This document shows, piece by piece, positions 1-8,139 of a DNA stretch of 64,000 nucleotides. A model generated the notes under the pieces. The model worked only from the letters and a program-made list of their open reading frames with translations, was not told the DNA's origin and searched no databases. The translations under genes were made by a program, and so were the position numbers. This DNA comes from Methylobacterium dankookense (lineage in GTDB: Bacteria > Pseudomonadota > Alphaproteobacteria > Rhizobiales > Beijerinckiaceae): assembly GCF_902141855.1 (NCBI RefSeq), contig NZ_CABFVH010000011.1:1-64000 (forward strand). The letters run 5' to 3'. The stretch's first letter is position 1, and the number at the start of each line of letters is the position of its first letter.

Positions 1-1
1 G

Positions 2-235
2 GCGCCCTCCGCCGCCGTCGGCCGCGCGGGCCAGGCCGGGACCCGGGCCGAGCGCCGCCGCCGCTCCTACGCCGCTTGCAACCGCGCCTCGCACCAGCGC
101 GGCCTGAGCGGCGGGCGCCGCCGCCGCTTCCTGATCCGCTGCCGCCTCGGCTACGAGCGCCCGCGCCAGCCCCCGGCGACGCAGGCGGCGCCTCCGGCAC
201 CGGCGCAGCAGCCCGCCCAGGGAGCGCGGCCGTGA
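2..235 (+). CDS. PsiF-repeat-like protein, 3' end (5' truncated by the window)
   Basis: The open frame runs in from the window edge and ends at TGA 233-235. The visible 77 residues include an Arg-rich stretch with the pattern C-N-x-A-x(3)-R-G-L-x-G-x(2)-R-x(2)-F-L-x(2)-C (AACNRASHQRGL, then RRFLIRC). This spacing is that of the short PsiF repeat found in small, exported, phosphate-starvation-linked proteins. The tail is rich in Ala, Pro and Gln. Only one repeat and no signal peptide can be seen because the N-terminus is missing. The family call rests on this one motif; a low-complexity hypothetical protein is the alternative. Confidence 0.45.
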   Translation, partial: APSAAVGRAGQAGTRAERRRRSYAACNRASHQRGLSGGRRRRFLIRCRLGYERPRQPPATQAAPPAPAQQPAQGARP

Positions 236-257
236 GGCGGCCCGCCCGCGCCCGGCC

Positions 258-911
258 GTGAAGCTCGTCGTCTTCGACGTCGACGGCACCCTGGTCGACA
301 GCCAGCACCTCATCGTCGCGGCGCAGGGGATGGCCTTCGCCGAGCACGGCATCCCGGCGCCCGGCCGCACCGAGGCGCTCTCCGTGGTCGGGCTCTCGCT
401 GCCGCAGGCCTTCCGCCGCCTCGTGGGCGATGACGGGCCGATCATGGAGCTTGCCGAGAGCTACAAGCGCGCCTTCCAGGCCTTGCGCCTCGATCCAAAC
501 TACGAGGAGCCGCTGTTCCCCGGCATGGCCGAGCTCGTCGCCCGGCTCCATGCCCGCGCCGACGTGCAGCTCGGCATCGCCACCGGCAAGTCGCGCCGCG
601 GGGTCGACCACCTGATCCGCGCGCATGGCTGGGACGGCTGGTTCGTCACCACGCAGACCGCGGACGACGCGCCCTCGAAGCCCGATCCAGCCATGCTGCA
701 GATGGCGATGGCGGAGGCCGGCCTTGGGCCCGAATCGACGGTGATGGTCGGCGACACCACCTACGACATGGCGATGGCGGTGAATGCCGGCGCCGCGGCG
801 GTGGGCGTGCGCTGGGGCTACCACGAGGCCGGCGCCCTCTACGCGGCCGGCGCGGTCACCGTGGTGGACGATGCCGCGGCCCTCGAGGCGCTCTTCGGCA
901 AGGCCGATTGA
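258..911 (+). CDS. HAD-superfamily phosphatase (Gph/PGMB type)
   Basis: A cytoplasmic phosphatase of 217 residues in the HAD family, subfamily IA. The nucleophile motif is DVDGT (Asp7 and the acid/base Asp9). Motif II Thr is near residue 109, motif III Lys near 141 (SKPDP), and the metal-binding acids near 166 and 170 (VGDTTYDM). The cap helices lie between about residues 15 and 85. The start is GTG 258, 22 bases after the preceding stop. It lies just upstream of ATP12 and pccB, an arrangement I recall from other alphaproteobacteria. The substrate is not evident; small phosphosugars or phosphoglycolate are typical. A second paralogue, nearer to true Gph, lies at 50019-50708. Confidence 0.85.
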   Translation: MKLVVFDVDGTLVDSQHLIVAAQGMAFAEHGIPAPGRTEALSVVGLSLPQAFRRLVGDDGPIMELAESYKRAFQALRLDPNYEEPLFPGMAELVARLHARADVQLGIATGKSRRGVDHLIRAHGWDGWFVTTQTADDAPSKPDPAMLQMAMAEAGLGPESTVMVGDTTYDMAMAVNAGAAAVGVRWGYHEAGALYAAGAVTVVDDAAALEALFGKAD

Positions 912-981
912 GGCCCGATCATCGGCAATCCGGCGATCCGCGGCCCTCGCACCCGGGCCGGCGATGGCCTATCTGGCCCTC

Positions 982-1770
982 ATGAGCGACGACACCAGGA
1001 GGGACCGGCCCGGCGACGGGCCGGAGGCAGCCCTCGACCCGCTGAAGGCGGTGCGCAACCAGACCCGGCCGGCCCTGCCGAAGCGCTTCTACAAGGAGGC
1101 CGGCTTCGCGGCGGGTGAGGGCGGCTACCGGCTGACCCCCGACGGCCGCCCGGCCAACACGCCGGCGCGCAGCCCGCTCAGCGTTCCGAGCGCGGATCTC
1201 GCCGCGCTGCTCGCTGCCGAATGGGGCGCGCAGGGCGAGGAGATCGACCCGGCCACGATGCCGGTCACCCGCCTCGTCAACACCACGCTCGACGGCGTCG
1301 CGCCGCGCCGGGACGCGGTGGTCGACGACCTCGCGGCCTATGCCGGCACCGATCTCCTCGCCTACCGGGCCGAGGGCCCCGACCGCCTCGTCTCGGCCCA
1401 GGCGGCGGCCTGGGACCCGGTGCTCGACTGGGCGCGCGAGGCGCTCGGCGCCCGCTCGATCCTCAGCGAGGGCGTGATGCACGTGACCCAGCCCGAGGAA
1501 TCGGTGGCGGCCCTGCGCCGGGCGATCGAGGCCGTGGACAGCCCCTTCAAGCTCGCCGCGCTCCACACCATGACGACGCTCACGGGCTCGCTCATCCTCG
1601 CGCTCGCCGTGCTGCACGGCCACCTCGATCCCGCCGCGGCCTGGGCGGCGGCGCATGTGGACGAGACCTATCAGGCCGACGCCTGGGGCCGCGACGCGGA
1701 GGCCGAGGAGCGCCTCGCCAAGCGCCGTGCCGAGTTCGAGGCCGCGGCGCAGGTGGCGGCGCTGGCCTGA
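982..1770 (+). CDS. ATP12 family F1-ATPase assembly chaperone
   Basis: This matches the ATP12 chaperone family, which in mitochondria binds the F1 alpha subunit and prevents aggregation before assembly; alphaproteobacteria carry the ancestral form. Recognisable features are the N-terminal PKRFYKEAGF segment, the alternative-subunit-like NTPARSPL motif, the MPVTRLVNTTLDGV helix and the DLLAYRAEGPDRLV segment, followed by an Asp-Pro-Val-x-x-Trp helix. I chose ATG 982 (262 residues); ATG 964 in the same frame would add six residues. It sits between the HAD phosphatase and pccB on the same strand. Confidence 0.88.
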   Translation: MSDDTRRDRPGDGPEAALDPLKAVRNQTRPALPKRFYKEAGFAAGEGGYRLTPDGRPANTPARSPLSVPSADLAALLAAEWGAQGEEIDPATMPVTRLVNTTLDGVAPRRDAVVDDLAAYAGTDLLAYRAEGPDRLVSAQAAAWDPVLDWAREALGARSILSEGVMHVTQPEESVAALRRAIEAVDSPFKLAALHTMTTLTGSLILALAVLHGHLDPAAAWAAAHVDETYQADAWGRDAEAEERLAKRRAEFEAAAQVAALA

Positions 1771-1936
1771 GGGCCCGGCCTCCTCGCTCGGCGGCCTTGG
1801 CGCACTTTGGTCCAAGGCCCGTTTTCGCCGGTGAAACCTTCGTGCTAAGGGGCCCCACAGCCCGACCGCCAAGCTCGCCGTGGAGAGCGGCTGCCGGCCG
1901 GGCCCACAACGCCAATCCAGCCCTGAGGCCCACCCC

Positions 1937-3469
1937 ATGAAGGACATTCTCGAGAAGCTCGAGCAGCGCCGCTCCCAGGCCCGGCTCGGTGGCGGCGAGA
2001 AGCGGGTGGAAGCCCAGCACAAGCGCGGCAAGCTGACGGCGCGCGAGCGCATCGAACTCCTGCTCGACCACGGGTCGTTCGAGGAATTCGACATGTTCGT
2101 GCAGCACCGCTCCACCGATTTCGGGATGGAGAGCCAGAAGGTGCCGGGCGACGGCGTCATCACCGGCTGGGGCACGGTGAACGGCCGCACGGTCTTCCTG
2201 TTCTCGAAGGACTTCACGGTGTTCGGCGGCTCGCTCTCTGAGACGCACGCCGCCAAGATCGTGAAGGTGCAGGACATGGCGCTGAAGATGCGCGCCCCGA
2301 TCATCGGCATCTTCGATGCCGGCGGCGCGCGCATCCAGGAGGGCGTGGCCGCGCTCGGCGGCTACGGCGAGGTCTTCCGCCGCAACGTCATGGCCTCGGG
2401 CGTCATCCCGCAGATCTCGGTGATCATGGGCCCCTGCGCGGGCGGCGACGTCTACTCGCCGGCCATGACCGACTTCATCTTCATGGTGCGCGACACGAGC
2501 TACATGTTCGTGACCGGCCCGGACGTGGTGAAGACGGTGACGAACGAGGTCGTCACGGCCGAGGAACTCGGCGGCGCCAAGATCCACACCTCGAAATCCT
2601 CGATCGCCGACGGCGCCTTCGAGAACGACGTCGAGGCGATCCTGCAGATCCGCCGCCTGCTCGACTTCCTGCCCGCCAACAACATCGACGGCGTGCCGCA
2701 GATCGAGAGCTTCGACGATCCGCTCCGCCTCGACACCGCCCTCGACACGCTGATCCCGGACAACCCGAACAAGCCCTACGACATGGGCGAGCTGATCCGC
2801 CGCGTGGTCGACGAGGGCGACTTCTTCGAGATCCAGGCGGCCTATGCCCGCAACATCATCACGGGCTTCGGGCGCATCGAGGGCCGCACGGTCGGCTTCG
2901 TGGCGAACCAGCCGCTGGTGCTCGCGGGCGTGCTCGATTCGGATGCCTCGCGGAAGGCCGCCCGCTTCGTGCGCTACTGCGACGCCTTCTCGATCCCGAT
3001 CGTCACCTTCGTGGACGTGCCGGGCTTCCTGCCGGGCACGGCGCAGGAATACGGCGGCCTGATCAAGCACGGCGCCAAGCTGCTCTTCGCCTACAGCCAG
3101 GCGACGGTGCCGCTGGTCACGGTGATCACCCGGAAGGCCTTCGGCGGCGCCTACGACGTCATGGCCTCGAAGCATGTCGGCGCCGACGTGAACTACGCCT
3201 GGCCCACCGCCCAGATCGCGGTGATGGGCGCCAAGGGCGCGGTCGAGATCATCTTCCGCGCCGAGATCGGCGACGAGGCCAAGATCGCCGAGCGCACCAA
3301 GGAATACGAGGACCGCTTCCTCTCGCCCTTCGTCGCAGCCGAGCGCGGCTATATCGACGAGGTGATCATGCCCCACTCCACCCGCAAGCGGATCGCCCGG
3401 GCGCTCAGCATGCTGCGCACCAAGGAGATGGAGCAGCCCTGGAAGAAGCACGACAACATCCCGCTCTGA
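1937..3469 (+). CDS. pccB: Propionyl-CoA carboxylase, beta (carboxyltransferase) subunit
   Basis: A 510-residue carboxyltransferase that moves CO2 from carboxybiotin to propionyl-CoA, giving methylmalonyl-CoA. In methylotrophs this step belongs to the ethylmalonyl-CoA pathway as well as to propionate and odd-chain fatty acid breakdown. The length and sequence fit Pcc[12 protein letters not shown] near the N-terminus, then the two crotonase-like halves with the oxyanion-hole glycines [11 protein letters not shown] and [11 protein letters not shown], and later [10 protein letters not shown] and [14 protein letters not shown] 1937 follows the long gap after ATP12 and gives the canonical start [12 protein letters not shown]. 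The biotin-carrying alpha subunit is not in this window. A hairpin follows the stop codon. Confidence 0.96.
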   Translation: MKDILEKLEQRRSQARLGGGEKRVEAQHKRGKLTARERIELLLDHGSFEEFDMFVQHRSTDFGMESQKVPGDGVITGWGTVNGRTVFLFSKDFTVFGGSLSETHAAKIVKVQDMALKMRAPIIGIFDAGGARIQEGVAALGGYGEVFRRNVMASGVIPQISVIMGPCAGGDVYSPAMTDFIFMVRDTSYMFVTGPDVVKTVTNEVVTAEELGGAKIHTSKSSIADGAFENDVEAILQIRRLLDFLPANNIDGVPQIESFDDPLRLDTALDTLIPDNPNKPYDMGELIRRVVDEGDFFEIQAAYARNIITGFGRIEGRTVGFVANQPLVLAGVLDSDASRKAARFVRYCDAFSIPIVTFVDVPGFLPGTAQEYGGLIKHGAKLLFAYSQATVPLVTVITRKAFGGAYDVMASKHVGADVNYAWPTAQIAVMGAKGAVEIIFRAEIGDEAKIAERTKEYEDRFLSPFVAAERGYIDEVIMPHSTRKRIARALSMLRTKEMEQPWKKHDNIPL

Positions 3470-3480
3470 GCGGGTGCCAT

Positions 3481-3504
3481 CCCTCCCCGCGGAAGCGGGG
3501 AGGG
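3481..3504. terminator. Perfect 10-bp hairpin between convergent genes
   Basis: Arms CCCTCCCCGC (3481-3490) and GCGGGGAGGG (3495-3504) pair perfectly around a GGAA loop. It lies 12 bases after the pccB stop and 10 bases before the end of the convergent GSCFA gene, so it can end transcription from both sides. There is no U-tract on either strand. The same C-rich core recurs in the repeat elements at 21.8, 23.6, 36.4 and 46.3 kb, so it may be a minimal copy of that family. Confidence 0.6.
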
Positions 3505-3514
3505 AGACGCAGCG

Positions 3515-4582
3515 TCACGCCACGCTGCGCTCGATCTGCTCCTCGTCGCAGATCACGCCGGCCGAGCCCTCGTACTCCGCCGTGATGTCCGCGGCCGCCG
3601 AGGCCGGGGCGGGCGTGGCGCGGTCCTTGGCGAAGGTGGAGAGGAACAGCCGCATCACGTGGCGCACGCCCGCATCGTTGATGGTGCGCTGGTCCTCGTT
3701 GTAGTAGCGGCCCGCATTCACGTTGCTGGTGACGATGTCGTAGGCCGGGAAGTACACGGCCCGCGGATCGCCCGAGGCGCAGACCTCGCCGGCCGCCACG
3801 CGCAGCACGGATTTGGAGTAGCTGTTCGACTCCATCACGTGCCGGTCCATGTAGGTCGCGATCATCGGCACGGGCGAGACCGTGAAGATCACCCGCGCCT
3901 TCGGGTTCACGCTCCAGAGCCGCTCCAGGAAGCCCTGCAGGTCGCCGAGCACCTCCGCGGCGCCCGCGTTCACGCACTCGTAGAGGTCCGGGTCGAAAGT
4001 GCCGCCGGCGACGCCCGGGGCCAGCGGCAGGGCCGCCCCGTCGGCGCGCCAGCGCCAGCCCTCGGTGAGCCCCAGCGTCAGCACGAACACGTCGAGGGTC
4101 TCGAAGAGGTGGCGCACGGCGGCGAGGTGCGCGTCGCGGGCGGCCACCACCTCGGCCTCGCTGGCGAAGCCCGCGGGCTCCACGGTCGGGCGGAACGGGT
4201 CGACATAGCGCCCGTCGTCGCGCAGCCACGCCGTCAGCTCGGGCTCGTAGCGGCCATAGGCCCGGTCGAAGAGCTGCACGAACTGGCGCGTGTAGTAGAG
4301 GTTGCCGTAGCGGGCGGAGAAGGTGCCGAACTGGCGCTCATAGGCCTCGGCCGCGCTCATGTTCCCGGGCGCCGATTCGGTCAGGTAGTAGTTGAAGCCG
4401 GCCTCGCGCAGGGCCTCGGCGACGCGCTGGGCGAAGCAGGAGCCGCCGGTGGCGACCCGGTCGCCGCGGCCGATGGCGAAGGTCTCCTTCGGGTGCGGGT
4501 TCACGGCGAAGGGGGGCACGTTGGTCACGACCTTGCGCCAGAATCGCTCGGCCGGTAGACCCGTATACGGATTTGCACCCAT
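3515..4582 (-). CDS. GSCFA-domain protein (SGNH-like hydrolase/acyltransferase candidate)
   Basis: The 355-residue product carries the defining GGSCFAQRV motif (GSCFA at residues 47-51) in the block I nucleophile position of SGNH-like enzymes, and later the blocks LGLTEGW and SPVPMIATY. GSCFA proteins are poorly characterised and are usually annotated as putative exopolysaccharide or surface-glycan related enzymes. There is no signal peptide. ATG 4582 has a GAGGAT Shine-Dalgarno-like sequence just upstream. It is divergent from the WcbI-like gene, whose family also acts on capsular polysaccharide, which supports a shared role in glycan acylation or deacylation. Function is inferred from family and context only. 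Confidence 0.85.
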   Translation of the reverse strand: MGANPYTGLPAERFWRKVVTNVPPFAVNPHPKETFAIGRGDRVATGGSCFAQRVAEALREAGFNYYLTESAPGNMSAAEAYERQFGTFSARYGNLYYTRQFVQLFDRAYGRYEPELTAWLRDDGRYVDPFRPTVEPAGFASEAEVVAARDAHLAAVRHLFETLDVFVLTLGLTEGWRWRADGAALPLAPGVAGGTFDPDLYECVNAGAAEVLGDLQGFLERLWSVNPKARVIFTVSPVPMIATYMDRHVMESNSYSKSVLRVAAGEVCASGDPRAVYFPAYDIVTSNVNAGRYYNEDQRTINDAGVRHVMRLFLSTFAKDRATPAPASAAADITAEYEGSAGVICDEEQIERSVA

Positions 4583-4661
4583 TCCCGATCCTCAGAGTTC
4601 GACACGTCCGGACGGTCGCGATAACCCGACCTCCCGGCTTTCGCGAGACCCGGCGCGCACC

Positions 4662-5690
4662 TTGGCCCTGCACGACCTGCCCCGACGCGCCCGCAGCGCG
4701 TTCACCTTGTCGGCACCATCCTGGGCAACACCGTGGCGCGCCAAGGCCGCCGAGGCGCCCCGCACCGGCCCGAGCGTGGCCGTGCTCGGCAATTGCCAGG
4801 CCCGCGGCGTGGCGCAGGCCCTGCGGCTCCTCGCGCCGGATGCCCGCGTCACCTACTTCTCGATGGGCACGCTGAAGCGCGACCACGGCGACATCGACGG
4901 GCTGGCGCGCACCTTCGCCGGCTTCGACCACGTCTTCTCGCAGGCCTTCCCCGGCGGCCTGCTGCCGGGCGGCGACATCGGCACGCTGCATGCGCGCGAG
5001 CCTCGGCTGAAGCAGTTCCCGACGATCGTGTTCTCGGCCTTCCACCCGGACATGGTCTATGCCGGGCGCACCCAGAGCCTCGCCGACCAAAAGCTCGCCC
5101 CGTCGCCGCTCGGCCAGTACCACTCGGCCATCGCGCTCTGCGCCCACCGCCTCGGCCTCGACGTGGCGCAGACGGCGAGCCTGTTCCGCGAGGACGTGTT
5201 CCAGCGCCTCGGCTATCTCGACCATTGGGACCCGGCGGTGCGGGAGCTCGTGGCGAACGCGGCCTCGATGAATTTCGGCCTGGAGCGCGAGGTCGCCCGC
5301 TGGAGCCGCCGCGGCGCCTTCATGCACGTGATCAACCACCCGAAGGCCTACGTGATCGGCGACATCGCCCGCAGGCTGCTGGTGGAGAGCGGGTTCACGC
5401 CCCAGCCCGTCGAGATGGAGGATTACCTCGGCGACGAGCTGGTCCGCGACGTGGTCTGGCCGGTCTATCCGCCGATTGCCGAGCTGTTCGGCCTGACGGG
5501 CTCCTACCTGTTCAAGCCGAAGCCCCAGGGCGAGGCCTTCCCCCACCTCTACGACCTGCACGGCTTCCTGGCGAAGAGCTTCGCGATCTACGACACGCTG
5601 AAGCCCGAGGAGCTGGCCTGCGCGCGCGTCGACACCTGGGCGGATGCGCCCTGGATCGCCGAGATCTTCCTCGCCGCGAAGACGCGGTGA
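4662..5690 (+). CDS. WcbI-like polysaccharide biosynthesis protein (putative acetyltransferase)
   Basis: The motif VAVLGNCQARGVAQAL near the N-terminus is the hallmark of the WcbI family, whose founding member works in capsule biosynthesis in Burkholderia and has an SGNH-like fold that binds CoA. Later conserved pieces are FSAFHPDM, PSPLGQYHS and MHVINHPKAYV. No ATG start is compatible with the divergent GSCFA gene, so translation must begin at TTG or GTG: TTG 4662 (342 residues), TTG 4707, or GTG just before AVLGNCQ. None has a clear ribosome-binding site, so the start is uncertain. No membrane segment or signal peptide is seen. The pairing with GSCFA suggests a role in surface glycan modification. 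Confidence 0.75.
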   Translation: MALHDLPRRARSAFTLSAPSWATPWRAKAAEAPRTGPSVAVLGNCQARGVAQALRLLAPDARVTYFSMGTLKRDHGDIDGLARTFAGFDHVFSQAFPGGLLPGGDIGTLHAREPRLKQFPTIVFSAFHPDMVYAGRTQSLADQKLAPSPLGQYHSAIALCAHRLGLDVAQTASLFREDVFQRLGYLDHWDPAVRELVANAASMNFGLEREVARWSRRGAFMHVINHPKAYVIGDIARRLLVESGFTPQPVEMEDYLGDELVRDVVWPVYPPIAELFGLTGSYLFKPKPQGEAFPHLYDLHGFLAKSFAIYDTLKPEELACARVDTWADAPWIAEIFLAAKTR

Positions 5691-5699
5691 GGCGGGGCC

Positions 5700-6094
5700 T
5701 CAGCTCGCCGCGCGCAGGTCCGTATCCGAGACGCCCTCGCTCATCATCCGGACCAGCGCGTTGACCTCGCGGATCTGGAAGGGCTTGCGCAGGTAGAGGC
5801 TGCCCGGCACGGCGCGCGGATTCGGGCCCTTGGCCGTCGAGGTGTAGACCACCGGGCGGTCGGGATGCAGCGCGCGGAAGGCCTCGGCCACGGTCCAGCC
5901 GTCGATCAGCCCCGGCAGGTTGATATCGGTGAACAGCCAGTCGATCTCCGGCCCGCGCTCGCGCAGCACGGTCAGCGCCGCCTCGCCGCTCGATGCCTCA
6001 TCACCCGGGTCCCTTGCGAGGCGCAGAGCTGCGCGACGATGTCGAGCAGGATGTAGCTGTCCTCGACCACGAGGACGTTCTGTACGGGACGCAT
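5700..6094 (-). pseudogene. Single-domain response regulator, frameshifted
   Basis: Two reading frames together encode one CheY-like receiver. The first part begins at ATG 6094 (MRPVQNVLVVEDSYILLD, with the acidic pair E-D). It runs off frame after LCASQG at about 6000 and ends soon afterwards. The second part, in another frame, continues with DEASSGEAALTVLRERG, the phosphoacceptor segment FTDINLPG, the Thr/Ser segment VVYTSTA and the Lys segment YLRKPF. The total span is 395 bases, one short of a whole number of codons, so a single-base deletion near a GGGACCCGGG stretch explains it. It could be a real pseudogene or a base-calling error. The intact protein would be about 131 residues, the same size as the receiver at 32827-33222. 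Confidence 0.8.
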
Positions 6095-6502
6095 AGGCCG
6101 ATCCGTTGTGCCGTTCGGTCTAGATCGGGGCCAAGGTGGTTGAAACACGGTTAATTCGATCGCGCACGATTGGTCGAGATCTCTATTGGCCGGCCCACCG
6201 CGCCCTGTTGCGCTGCCGCAACGCTTGAGATCCGCGTAGCCGGCGCTGCCGGGCCGCCCCCGCCGCGCCGCATTCCGCGCGCGTGTGGGGGCGGCCGGAT
6301 CTCCGGCACGGACCCGTCCGAGGAGGTGCGCGGACGCACGGCACAGCGCCCGCGGGCCTGCTCGAAAGCGCCCGTCAAGGTTGACGGAACCTTCGCTTAA
6401 CTCGGCCAGCCTATGACGGCCTCAGAGTGAAGCGGCACCGGTAACGGCTGCCCCCAGCATCCGGCGGACGGCCCGCGGTCCGCCTCGAGGAGCTTGAGAA
6501 CC
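6095..6502. other. Divergent intergenic region upstream of pal
   Basis: These 408 bases separate the broken response regulator from pal, and no coding sequence is convincing. The interval from 6100 to 6190 is the least GC-rich part and is the likeliest place for promoters. Near 6377-6393 a small inverted repeat (AAGGTT, five bases, AACCTT) overlaps a TTGACG that resembles a -35 box, but no -10 box stands at a normal distance. A Shine-Dalgarno-like AGGAG at 6488-6492 serves the pal ATG. Confidence 0.4.
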
Positions 6503-7012
6503 ATGAGCCATCCCCCGCGTCTGCGCGCCGTCTCCATCGGCCTCGCGCTCTGCGCGGCCCTGAGCCTCGCCGCCTGCTCGAAGGATTCGGATCTCGCCGA
6601 CGCCTCCGGCCTCGCCGGCGCCGGCGGCCGCGGCGGCGCCCCGGGCAGCGCGCAGGACTTCGTCGTGAATACCGGCGACCGCGTCTTCTTCGAATCGGAT
6701 TCGACGGACCTGACGCCCACCGCCACCGCCACCCTCGACAAGCAGGCCGCCTGGCTGCAGCGCTACCCGCGCTACACCTTCCTCATCGAGGGCCATGCCG
6801 ACGAGCGCGGCACCCGCGAGTACAACTTCTCCCTCGGCGCCCGCCGCGCCCAGGCGGTGAACGACTACCTCGCCTCTCGCGGCATCGCCTCGGGCCGCAT
6901 GCGCACGGTCTCCTACGGCAAGGAGCGCCCGGTGGCGGTGTGCAACGACATCTCCTGCTGGTCGCAGAACCGCCGCGCCGTCACCGTGCTCGACGGCGGC
7001 GCCGGCTCCTGA
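6503..7012 (+). CDS. pal: Peptidoglycan-associated lipoprotein Pal
   Basis: Pal is the outer-membrane lipoprotein of the Tol-Pal envelope system; it binds peptidoglycan and helps outer-membrane constriction at division. The product has 169 residues: a lipoprotein signal peptide with lipobox LAAC (lipidated Cys25), a Gly/Ala-rich linker, then an OmpA-type domain with FFESDSTDLTP, IEGHADERGTREYN and the Arg residues of ARRAQAV that hold diaminopimelate. ATG 6503 is preferred over the in-frame TTG 6494 because AGGAG stands ten bases before it. cpoB follows on the same strand; tolQRAB are not present in the window. Confidence 0.96.
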   Translation: MSHPPRLRAVSIGLALCAALSLAACSKDSDLADASGLAGAGGRGGAPGSAQDFVVNTGDRVFFESDSTDLTPTATATLDKQAAWLQRYPRYTFLIEGHADERGTREYNFSLGARRAQAVNDYLASRGIASGRMRTVSYGKERPVAVCNDISCWSQNRRAVTVLDGGAGS

Positions 7013-7167
7013 CCGCGAGCGGCGCCGCATTTTTGCCGCGGCGCCGCGCATCTGCTACCCGGGGCCGCCGCGGCGCAGCAGCGCCGCCGCCCCGGGGGCA
7101 TTCTCCGCCGAAGCGGGTTCCGACCGGCGCGAGAGAGTGCCCCGTCCGCTTCGACGTGCCGCCAGCC

Positions 7168-8139
7168 ATGCTCCGCGCAACCCTGCTCTCGACCTGCCTC
7201 GTCCTCACGGCCTGCCTGCCCGCCGGCGCCCAGGACGCGGCCGAATTCGTGGTGCGCCTCAACCGCCTGGAGAACCAGTCGCGGATGATGGCGGGCCAGA
7301 TCGAGACCCTCCAGTACGAGAACCGGCAGCTCAAGGAGCAGCTGCGCAAGTTCCAGGAGGACGTCGAGTACCGCCTCCAGGAGGGCAAGGGCGGCGGCAA
7401 GCCGGCCCCCGCGCCCGCCAATCCCGGCAAGGTCGACGGCGGCAATCCCGGCTCCGGCAACCCGGCGGCCAAGCCGCACAAGCGCAGCGATGCCTTCGAT
7501 CCGGAGCAGAATCCCGGCCAGCCCGGCGCGCCGCAGCAGTTCGGCTCGACCACGCCCTCCGTGCCGCTCGCCGCGGCGGCGCCCGCCCAGCCGCGGCCCC
7601 TGCCGCGCGGCGCCATCGAGCCGGCCGACGAGACCGAGACCGCGACGCCCGGCTACGACGAGCCCGTGGACCTGCGGCCGCCGTCGCGCGTCGGCACCAC
7701 CGGCGCCCTGCCGGACCGGCCGAGCGGCAGCGTCGCCGCCACCGCGACGGGCGACGCCGTCTCCGACTACGAGACCGCGATAGGCCACATCCAGGCCCGC
7801 CGCTACGAGCAGGCCGAGATGGACCTGCGCCAGTTCATCCAGTCCCATCCCCGCGACGGGCGCGTGCCCGCCGCCACCTTCTGGCTCGGCGAGAGCTACC
7901 TTCAGCGCAACCGCAACCGCGAGGCGGCCGAGCAGTTCCTGAAGGTCTCCACCGACTATGCCCGCTCGGCCCAGGCCCCCGAGGCCATGCTGAAGCTCGG
8001 CGTCTCGCTCAACGCGCTCGGCGCCCGCGAGCAGGCCTGCGCGACCCTGGCCGAGCTCGAGCGCAAGTTCCCGAGCGCGGGCTCGAACGTCCGCCAGGGC
8101 GTGGTGCGGGAGCAGAAGCGCGCCCGCTGCGCCGCTTGA
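7168..8139 (+). CDS. cpoB: Cell division coordinator CpoB (YbgF), Tol-Pal associated
   Basis: A periplasmic protein of 323 residues with a signal peptide, a coiled-coil segment (residues about 25-70, RLNRLENQSRMMAGQIETLQ onward), a long Pro/Gly/Ala-rich linker, and a C-terminal set of TPR repeats (about 200-315) with the CpoB signature SDYETAIGHIQARRYEQAE. In enterobacteria CpoB links Tol to peptidoglycan synthesis by PBP1B. The signal region reads LVLTAC and then AGAQ-D, so both lipoprotein and ordinary cleavage can be argued; ordinary cleavage fits the family. Its stop codon overlaps the TTG start of tilS. Confidence 0.92.
   Translation: MLRATLLSTCLVLTACLPAGAQDAAEFVVRLNRLENQSRMMAGQIETLQYENRQLKEQLRKFQEDVEYRLQEGKGGGKPAPAPANPGKVDGGNPGSGNPAAKPHKRSDAFDPEQNPGQPGAPQQFGSTTPSVPLAAAAPAQPRPLPRGAIEPADETETATPGYDEPVDLRPPSRVGTTGALPDRPSGSVAATATGDAVSDYETAIGHIQARRYEQAEMDLRQFIQSHPRDGRVPAATFWLGESYLQRNRNREAAEQFLKVSTDYARSAQAPEAMLKLGVSLNALGAREQACATLAELERKFPSAGSNVRQGVVREQKRARCAA

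Noticed and set aside
1592..3451. A 619-codon open frame on the minus strand
   Set aside because: It is antisense to pccB, rich in His, Arg and Asp from antisense codon bias, and shows no domain. The plus-strand gene is unmistakable. The same holds for many other long antisense frames in this GC-rich DNA.
4392..4661. ATG 4392 as start of the WcbI-like gene
   Set aside because: It would overlap the divergent GSCFA gene by about 190 bases and add an Arg-rich segment foreign to the family.
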